Both the position numbers and the translations under genes were made by a program. Positions 45,497 to 51,541 of a stretch of 51,541 nt of DNA are shown in pieces. Location: NCBI GenBank assembly GCA_003567625.1, contig PWZB01000134.1, positions 1-51,541 of the forward strand, in the 5' to 3' direction. The notes under the pieces were generated by a model. That model was not told the origin of the DNA. It searched no databases and saw nothing but the letters and a program-made list of their open reading frames with translations. Positions within the stretch are counted from its first letter, which is position 1. Every line of letters begins with the position of its first letter. The stretch is from Bacteroidales bacterium. Its GTDB lineage: Bacteria > Bacteroidota > Bacteroidia > Bacteroidales > UBA7960.

Positions 45497-47137
45497 ATGA
45501 AAACAAAATACAGACTTTTCAAAGCCTTTTTTTTGACCTTCTTTATTGCGTCAGCACCATTTTTTCATTCCTGTGATTATAGTTACCTGGATATTTTAGA
45601 CGAAGATGTACATTATACTTATGAGCCGACGTATGCCTTACCTGTTGTGAAATCGGTTATAACTATTAATGATCTGTTTGACGTTGATGAAGAGCCGACA
45701 ATAGTAATTCAGGACGATAATCTTATAAAGTTGGTTTATTGCGGAAGGGTATATTCATTAAGAGCTGAAGATCTGTTTTATATTGAAAGCCTTGAATCGG
45801 ATTTTTCATATTCTTATTCGCCGCCTTCCAAATCAGATAATGTATCGGAAACGTTTCAATTTTACTTCGATATGGCCGGACAAGTGAGAATTGATGAATT
45901 TAAGTTCAGGAGTGGGCAGCTTGAGATTGATATTTCAGCTGATGAGCTTATTAATGATGGATATGAACTGGCATTTGCAGTGAACATACAAAACTCCGAT
46001 GATGGTTTTGGAAATGAGTTTAGCGAAGAGTTCCTTTTGCAAAATACCCCGGTTGAGTTTGACCTTGATGGATATACATTCGTTTTTGAAGAAGATGATG
46101 AAGGGAATTATTTAAATATCGATTATACAATCAGTGTTGTAACTCACGGAGAGCATAATCCTCCATACGATCTGGTTTTTACAAAAACCATAAAAGATAA
46201 TGATGCTATTCAATATGAACATATAATCGGATACCTTGATAATTTTGATTTTTCTGTTGGTACTGACACTATTGAGCTTGGGATATACAAAGAAAGTACC
46301 TTAAGCGAAATCTTTTTTAAAGAACCATATATGGATGTATTTGCTGAAAATTCAATAGGATTACCCCTTGACATACATTTTGACAGGTTCATTTTTTACA
46401 ATGATGAAGGCGATACCACGAATGTAGGAGGACACGGTTTTCATGATAACAACCCCTGGAGAATTAATTATCCCTCAGTTATGGGTCAGACAGAAATGAC
46501 GGATATTACACTCGACCGCAATAATACAAACCTTGATGATTTGCTGGCCATTAGCCCGATAGAAGCAAAATATGAAGTAAGAGGAGAAACAAACCCCGAT
46601 CAAGACACCGGTATTTCCAATTTTATTAGATATGACAGCCGGTTTGATATAGATGTAGAGATAAATTTACCACTTCACGGAAACGTTCAAAATTACAGGT
46701 TTTTGGATACACTTGAATTTTCTATGAAAGAACACGAAGCCGGTGAAATAATTGAATGGATTGAATTAAAGTTCGTAATTGATAACGGTTTTCCTATTGA
46801 CCTTGCAATGCAGGCATATTTCCTTGACGAAAACGATAATGTGCTTGCCGGATTGTTTGAGGATTATGAAGAAATTTTTAAAGCCGCCAAAGTTGATACG
46901 GAAGGCAAGGTTACGGAAGAAACACGGGAGGAAACAATAATCTTTGTTGAACATGACAAAATTGATGAAGTTGCCGATGCTGAATACATTGTTGTATCAT
47001 TCAGTGCTGCTACTCAACAGGAAAGTAACCCACCCAAGGGTAGTGGTGACCCGTTTAGCGTTAAAATATATGATTACTATACTGTTGGTGTTCAACTCGG
47101 TACAAGAGTAAAATTGTCTGCTGATCTTGAATTTTAG
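45497..47137 (+). CDS. Predicted outer-membrane or periplasmic lipoprotein, unknown family
   Basis: This 546-residue protein opens with KYRLFKAFFLTFFIASAPFFHSC, a lipoprotein signal with the modified cysteine at about residue 26. The mature part is acidic (many Asp/Glu) and beta-strand rich, with no recognisable enzyme motif and no further cysteine pattern. It precedes a DUF5723 protein by 55 bp on the same strand, which suggests joint function, possibly in the envelope or on the cell surface. I do not recognise the family. The start ATG fits the signal peptide. Confidence 0.8.
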   Translation: MKTKYRLFKAFFLTFFIASAPFFHSCDYSYLDILDEDVHYTYEPTYALPVVKSVITINDLFDVDEEPTIVIQDDNLIKLVYCGRVYSLRAEDLFYIESLESDFSYSYSPPSKSDNVSETFQFYFDMAGQVRIDEFKFRSGQLEIDISADELINDGYELAFAVNIQNSDDGFGNEFSEEFLLQNTPVEFDLDGYTFVFEEDDEGNYLNIDYTISVVTHGEHNPPYDLVFTKTIKDNDAIQYEHIIGYLDNFDFSVGTDTIELGIYKESTLSEIFFKEPYMDVFAENSIGLPLDIHFDRFIFYNDEGDTTNVGGHGFHDNNPWRINYPSVMGQTEMTDITLDRNNTNLDDLLAISPIEAKYEVRGETNPDQDTGISNFIRYDSRFDIDVEINLPLHGNVQNYRFLDTLEFSMKEHEAGEIIEWIELKFVIDNGFPIDLAMQAYFLDENDNVLAGLFEDYEEIFKAAKVDTEGKVTEETREETIIFVEHDKIDEVADAEYIVVSFSAATQQESNPPKGSGDPFSVKIYDYYTVGVQLGTRVKLSADLEF

Positions 47138-47192
47138 GTTTAAATTAGTATTGTTGTTTACAAAAAAAATTAATAATATTATTTTTAGATAT

Positions 47193-48629
47193 ATGAAAAA
47201 GAGATATTTTAATAACGGTAAAGCAATTTCCTTTTTATTGCTTTCATTTTTAGTTTTGACTAATAATGTTGGTGCGCAACAAGTTTCAACATTATATTGG
47301 ATGCAGGGTGTTCCGCAATCAATCTATTTCAATCCCGGGTTAACGCCTGATGCCAATATTTACATGGGTATGCCGGGCTTGTCGGCTGTGCATGTTAGAT
47401 ATGCAAATTCAGCGTTTAGAATAGATGATTTGATCAAGAGAAATGACGATGGCTTATTTTATATTGACGACAACAACATGCTTTCAAAGCTGGGTGAAAA
47501 CAATTATCTGGGTGTTGGCGCCCAGGCTGAACTTTTAGCTTTTGGCTTCCGTGTCGAAGAAAATTATTTCTCTTTGAATCTGACAGATAAAGCCGATGTC
47601 CTTTTTACATATCCTGACGATTTTATGTATTTATCGCTTAAAGGAAATGACCATTTCAGGGAAAAAGACCAGGCGGCGGATTTTGCCGGACTTGGGGTCA
47701 ATGCTTCTCATTATCGTGAGCTTGGCCTCGGTTTTTCAAGGCAATGGCTGGATGAGCTCAGTGCAGGCGTGCGTGCCAAATTATTATTCGGTATTGCAAA
47801 TATTAATGTTGAAAAATATGATTATGTGTTTTATACAGATCCCGAAACTTATGGATTAGATTTTCATTCGTATATGTTATTAAATACATCCCAGTCTTTC
47901 ATCGACATTGAAGTGGATGACGACATTACAGAAATTGATATGACAACAAGGGATTTTGAATTACAAAATTACATGTTAAATTTTAATAATTTGGGCTTTG
48001 CAATTGACCTTGGAGGCGTATATGAAATTGATGAAAGATTTGAAGTGGGTTTGAGTGTTTTAGATCTGGGTTTTATCAGTTGGAAATCGGATGTTGAAAA
48101 CCTGGTATTGGAGCGCGCGTTTAACTTTGAAGGATTTGATTTGAATGATATTATAAATTTTATAGATGATGCGGATGATGATAATGATTTTGACTTTGGT
48201 CAAATATTGTCAGACACCCTAAATGAATGGATTAATTTAGAACAAACATATAATAGTTACCGGACTATGTTGCCGACAAAGATCCTGCTTTCCGGTACTT
48301 TCAATATAACAGATATTCATAAAACGGGTCTGTTGTTCAGGGGTGATATTTTTGAAGGCAACTTCTATCCTTCCGTTACTGCAGCTTATCACATTCAGCC
48401 TATTCCGCCTGTCGGAGCTTCGTTATCCTATTCATATATGCATAACAACTTTTCTAATATTGGATTAGGGTTCCATCTTAATTTTTATCCGTTTCAATTT
48501 TACCTTGTTATGGATAATTTTATTCCTTCGTTATACCCGCATACAATTCAAACTACAACATTACAACTGGGGATCAATTGGGTTTTGGATTACATGCCGT
48601 ATGTTGCAAGACCTATGTTTTCATGGTAG
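47193..48629 (+). CDS. DUF5723 family outer-membrane-type protein
   Basis: This 478-residue protein has a signal peptide (about 10-28, cleaved before QQVSTLYWMQGVPQSIYFNPGL) and many amphipathic beta strands ending on aromatic residues, like an outer-membrane beta-barrel. The SIYFNPGLTP segment near the N-terminus is typical of Bacteroidota DUF5723 proteins. I use ATG 47193; the open frame extends 22 codons further upstream into AT-rich sequence that overlaps the preceding gene and reads poorly as protein. It forms a pair with the lipoprotein gene 55 bp upstream. Its function is unknown. Confidence 0.8.
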   Translation: MKKRYFNNGKAISFLLLSFLVLTNNVGAQQVSTLYWMQGVPQSIYFNPGLTPDANIYMGMPGLSAVHVRYANSAFRIDDLIKRNDDGLFYIDDNNMLSKLGENNYLGVGAQAELLAFGFRVEENYFSLNLTDKADVLFTYPDDFMYLSLKGNDHFREKDQAADFAGLGVNASHYRELGLGFSRQWLDELSAGVRAKLLFGIANINVEKYDYVFYTDPETYGLDFHSYMLLNTSQSFIDIEVDDDITEIDMTTRDFELQNYMLNFNNLGFAIDLGGVYEIDERFEVGLSVLDLGFISWKSDVENLVLERAFNFEGFDLNDIINFIDDADDDNDFDFGQILSDTLNEWINLEQTYNSYRTMLPTKILLSGTFNITDIHKTGLLFRGDIFEGNFYPSVTAAYHIQPIPPVGASLSYSYMHNNFSNIGLGFHLNFYPFQFYLVMDNFIPSLYPHTIQTTTLQLGINWVLDYMPYVARPMFSW

Positions 48630-48716
48630 GATAGAATTTGGTTAGTTTTTTCGGGTTTTTTCGTATCTCTTTAATATTTTATTAATGGAACCAGGCTTTA
48701 AACCCCTTTTTCTGAT

Positions 48717-49508
48717 ATGATTAACAAAATTATATTTATAGGAGCCGGAAACCTTGCCACTCATTTAGGAGAAGCATTTTTAAATGCCGGAAAAGAAATA
48801 TTGCAGGTATATAGCAGAACTGAAAAGTCTGCCTCGGAGCTTGCCGTTAAATTGAATTGTTCATATACTACCGATCTGGAAAAGCTTTTGAGCGGAGCTG
48901 ATCTGTACATTATATCAGTTGCTGATTCCGCCATAGAAAAAATAGCAGAAATGCTTCCTTTTGATAATGTTTTGGTTGCTCATACTTCCGGAAGTACCGA
49001 CATTAAAGTTTTAAAGAGAAAAAACCTCAGACCTGCTGTTTTTTACCCATTGCAGACATTTTCAAAAAATGTTGAAGTTAACTTTTATGAAGTGCCCCTG
49101 TTTTTGGAAGCCTCTGATAATAAAGACCTCGAAAGACTAAAAATCCTGGCAGGATTAATTTCATCAAAGGTTTATTCAATTGATTCACAACAACGGGTAA
49201 TGTTGCATATTGCCGCCGTTTTTGCCTGCAATTTCACTAATCATATGCTTTATATTGCCGAATACTTGTTAAAACAAAATAATATGGATTTTGAAATCCT
49301 GAAGCCTCTGATAAGTGAAACTATAAGCAAAGCCGGGCATATAGGTCCATTTAAAGCACAAACCGGCCCTGCTGCCAGAAATGATAAATACATCATTGAA
49401 CTACATTCCGAAATTTTGTCAAATTATGAAAATTATCAAAAATTTTATAATTTTATAACCAATAGTATAATTTCAAAGTATTGTTATAAAAAAGAAGAAG
49501 ATAAATAA
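48717..49508 (+). CDS. Rossmann-fold/DUF2520 domain protein
   Basis: This 263-residue cytosolic protein has a dinucleotide-binding loop FIGAGNLATHLGEAF at the N-terminus, resembling pyrroline-5-carboxylate reductase and 6-phosphogluconate dehydrogenase-like folds. The DUF2520 C-terminal helical domain contains AAVFACNFTNHMLYIAEYLL and GPAARND. Its substrate is unknown. It is the first gene of a tight operon (7 bp to kdsC, 45 bp to ubiA, 6 bp to maf). The leader contains no exact -7 box. Confidence 0.85.
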   Translation: MINKIIFIGAGNLATHLGEAFLNAGKEILQVYSRTEKSASELAVKLNCSYTTDLEKLLSGADLYIISVADSAIEKIAEMLPFDNVLVAHTSGSTDIKVLKRKNLRPAVFYPLQTFSKNVEVNFYEVPLFLEASDNKDLERLKILAGLISSKVYSIDSQQRVMLHIAAVFACNFTNHMLYIAEYLLKQNNMDFEILKPLISETISKAGHIGPFKAQTGPAARNDKYIIELHSEILSNYENYQKFYNFITNSIISKYCYKKEEDK

Positions 49509-49515
49509 CAAAATA

Positions 49516-50037
49516 ATGGCGAATTTTATAAAACGTTTATCAAAAATTGACACGTTTATTTTTGATGTTGATGGAGTTATGACAGATGGTATAGTAATTC
49601 TTTCTCCAACCGGTGAGATATTTCGTACCATGAATGTTAAAGACGGATATGCATTACAGCTTGCTGTTAAAAAGGGCTATAAAATTTTCATAATTTCCGG
49701 GGGATATTCTGAGAGTGTCATAACCAGGTTCAATAAGCTTGGAATAAATGACATTTATCTTGGAGTCAGTAATAAGCTTGATGTTTATCATAAAATTCTT
49801 GAGCAACACAAGATTTCTCCCGATACTATACTATACATGGGTGATGATATACCCGACTGCAAAGTCATGAAAGAGGTAGGTTTGCCCGTATGCCCTGCTG
49901 ATGCAGCAGAAGAAATAAAAGCAATATCCTTATATATTTCATTAGCAGATGGCGGAAAAGGATGTGTCAGGGATATAATCGAGCAGGTTATGAAAGTACA
50001 GGATAAATGGTTTGATGATGATGGATTTCACTGGTAG
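49516..50037 (+). CDS. kdsC: 3-deoxy-D-manno-octulosonate 8-phosphate phosphatase, KdsC-type HAD hydrolase
   Basis: This 173-residue enzyme hydrolyses KDO 8-phosphate to KDO for the lipopolysaccharide core. The HAD motif I aspartates are D17 and D19 (FDVDGVMTDG). Motif II is in IISGG, the lysine is in the SNKLDVYHK region, and motif IV is MGDDIPDCKVM. There is no cap domain, as expected of the C0 tetrameric KdsC class. It lies 7 bp after the DUF2520 gene. A related HAD specificity cannot be excluded without alignment. Confidence 0.85.
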   Translation: MANFIKRLSKIDTFIFDVDGVMTDGIVILSPTGEIFRTMNVKDGYALQLAVKKGYKIFIISGGYSESVITRFNKLGINDIYLGVSNKLDVYHKILEQHKISPDTILYMGDDIPDCKVMKEVGLPVCPADAAEEIKAISLYISLADGGKGCVRDIIEQVMKVQDKWFDDDGFHW

Positions 50038-50082
50038 TGTAATCTTTTTTATTTATTAAAAATACCCATAGCGTAACTTTAC

Positions 50083-51027
50083 ATGTTTGTTTATCTTAAA
50101 CTTTTTCGTTGGCCTAATCTTTTGGTCATTGCCTTTACACAGTATTTGTTTCGCTATTGTATTGTGGCACCTGTTATTAAACAGCATGATATTCCCTTTT
50201 TTTTTACAGATTTTGAATTTTTCTTGCTGGTATTAGCTACAATTATGGTAACTGCAGCTGGCTATGCAATTAATGATTATTTTGATTTACGTATTGACAG
50301 GATAAATAAACCGCACAAAATTATCCTGGGCAAAGAATTGTCAAGAAGAAAAGCAATACTGGCACATACAATTCTCAATATCCTGGCAGTTATTGTCGGG
50401 TTATATCTGGCCTATTTAGTGAAATACTTCCTTTTGGCAACCGTTTTTATTGTAGTCCCGGCAATGCTGTGGCTCTACTCAATACGATATAAACGCAAGT
50501 TTCTGATTGGAAATATTTTAGTATCTTTTCTTTCAGCAATCGTTATTGCTATTGTCTGGGCTTTTGAGTACAGGGGGCTTCTGCTTAAATATGAATATGA
50601 AATTACTGCCGCTCCCGAAATTATAAGCCAAATAAACCAATTTCTTGGCGTGTATATGGTGTTTGCTTTTCTGAGTTCATTTATCAGGGAAATAATAAAA
50701 GATATTGAAGATATTAAAGGTGATTTGAAAACAGGTTGCAAAACAATCCCGATAGTTTCGGGGATCAGAAATTCAAAAAAGCTTATTATTGTAATGGCTG
50801 TAATATTGATATTTTTTGTAGGATATTTTCAGATTCCTCTCCTTCGCTTAGATTATGATCTTATTTTTGCATATCTGTTGTTTACCGTTCAAATACCTTT
50901 GATTTTATTCATAAACAGAATAAATATTGCAAAAGAAAAAACCGATTATACCATCAACAGCTGGTTTGCCAAAGCTATTATGATCGCCGGTGTTTTTTCC
51001 ATGTTTTTGTTTTATTTTTACTTGTAA
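50083..51027 (+). CDS. UbiA superfamily prenyltransferase
   Basis: This 314-residue membrane protein has about eight or nine helices. Its first aspartate-rich motif NDYFDLRID (64-72) and the second DIEDIKGDLKTG bind prenyl diphosphate and magnesium. The sequence resembles archaeal-type geranylgeranylglyceryl phosphate geranylgeranyltransferases that are found in Bacteroidota, but quinone- or haem-type prenylation is also possible. No quinone biosynthesis gene is near. It lies 45 bp after kdsC and 6 bp before maf. Confidence 0.8.
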   Translation: MFVYLKLFRWPNLLVIAFTQYLFRYCIVAPVIKQHDIPFFFTDFEFFLLVLATIMVTAAGYAINDYFDLRIDRINKPHKIILGKELSRRKAILAHTILNILAVIVGLYLAYLVKYFLLATVFIVVPAMLWLYSIRYKRKFLIGNILVSFLSAIVIAIVWAFEYRGLLLKYEYEITAAPEIISQINQFLGVYMVFAFLSSFIREIIKDIEDIKGDLKTGCKTIPIVSGIRNSKKLIIVMAVILIFFVGYFQIPLLRLDYDLIFAYLLFTVQIPLILFINRINIAKEKTDYTINSWFAKAIMIAGVFSMFLFYFYL

Positions 51028-51033
51028 AGCGTA

Positions 51034-51541
51034 ATGATTTTTTTTGAAAAACTGAAAAAATACGATATAATAATTGCATCAAAGTCTCCCCGACGGCAAC
51101 AACTTTTAAAGGAAGCACAAATCCCCTTCCGGGTTATTACAAAAAGTATTTCAGAAGATTTTAATGATTCTTTGCCGCCTGGGCAGATAGTATTGCAGCT
51201 TTGCCGTTCCAAAGCAAAGGCTTATACCTGTTTGTTAACAAAACCTGAGATCATTTTGATTACTGCCGATACTATAGTTTATATTGACGGAAAAGTATTA
51301 AATAAACCAGAAAATAAACATGAAACAGCAAAAATGATGAAGTTACTTTCAGGTAATATTCATGATGTTTTTACCGGGGTTTGTATTAAAACCGTAAAAA
51401 AGGAAAAAGCTTTCTATGAAAAGACTAGTGTTGAGTTTGAGAAGCTAACAAATGAAGAAATAAATTTTTATCTTGAAAACTATAAAACATATGATAAAGC
51501 AGGTGGATATGGCATCCAGGAATGGATTGGTCTTATAGGTA
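51034..51541 (+). CDS. maf: Maf-like nucleotide pyrophosphatase (partial, cut by window edge)
   Basis: 169 codons are visible with no stop before the window ends. The SKSPRR motif (16-21) near the N-terminus, ADTIV (catalytic D79), KPENKHE, HDVFTGV and DKAGGYGIQEW are all typical of the Maf family. These proteins hydrolyse noncanonical or modified nucleoside triphosphates (house-cleaning) and are linked to septum formation. The ATG starts 6 bp after the ubiA stop, so it belongs to the same operon. Only the last residues of the approximately 190-residue protein are missing. Confidence 0.93.
   Translation, partial: MIFFEKLKKYDIIIASKSPRRQQLLKEAQIPFRVITKSISEDFNDSLPPGQIVLQLCRSKAKAYTCLLTKPEIILITADTIVYIDGKVLNKPENKHETAKMMKLLSGNIHDVFTGVCIKTVKKEKAFYEKTSVEFEKLTNEEINFYLENYKTYDKAGGYGIQEWIGLIG

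Overview
This 51.5-kb window comes from the chromosome of a low-GC member of the Bacteroidota (Bacteroidetes), probably near the Bacteroidales/Marinilabiliales. The evidence is: a str-S10-spc-alpha cluster in Bacteroidota order with no tuf gene between fusA and rpsJ; a secreted subtilase with a C-terminal type IX secretion sorting domain; the Bacteroidota-restricted families DUF4294 and DUF5723; TAnnTTTG (-7) and TTTG (-33) promoter boxes; and the near absence of Shine-Dalgarno sequences. The genus cannot be read from the sequence.

Layout. 1-3.1 kb (+): a heptanucleotide tandem array, a Gfo/Idh/MocA oxidoreductase and a polyprenyl-phosphate sugar transferase. 3.2-10.0 kb (-): a DUF4294 protein, the protein quality-control set tig-clpP-clpX, tRNA-Leu(UAG), and a TPR-containing sensor histidine kinase. 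10.6-30.9 kb (-): one nearly unbroken block reading rpsL-rpsG-fusA-rpsJ-rplCDWB-rpsS-rplV-rpsC-rplP-rpmC-rpsQ-rplNXE-rpsNH-rplFR-rpsE-rpmD-rplO-secY-map-infA-rpmJ-rpsM-rpsK-rpsD-rpoA-rplQ-eno, that is ribosome, EF-G, translocon, RNA polymerase alpha and enolase. rpmJ (38 codons) is included. 31.3-38.7 kb: an arsenate-reductase-type phosphatase, a BCCT transporter, holA-cvpA-aminotransferase, a stand-alone HsdR-N-like nuclease-fold protein and a small lipoprotein. 39.1-48.6 kb (+): the T9SS subtilase, a large membrane-anchored protein of unknown function, a lipoprotein and a DUF5723 protein. 48.7 kb to the end (+): a DUF2520-kdsC-ubiA-maf operon, cut by the window edge inside maf.

The coding content is mostly ordinary. 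The unusual material is between operons, outside the ribosomal block. Here there are (a) short tandem repeats of several unrelated sequences that nearly all share a 7-bp period, (b) two copies plus a lone end of a MITE-like element with about 25-bp inverted ends, abutting gene stop codons, (c) two copies of a second small palindromic element with ACCCYGTTAAATA ends, one nested inside a heptad array that itself lies inside element (b), and (d) other palindromic cassettes. I see no CRISPR array, prophage, complete insertion sequence, toxin-antitoxin pair or obvious new defence system. The repeat ecosystem is the best candidate for something not well described. Within the ribosomal block, the long charged tail on L17 and a promoter-like gap between rplP and rpmC deserve attention.
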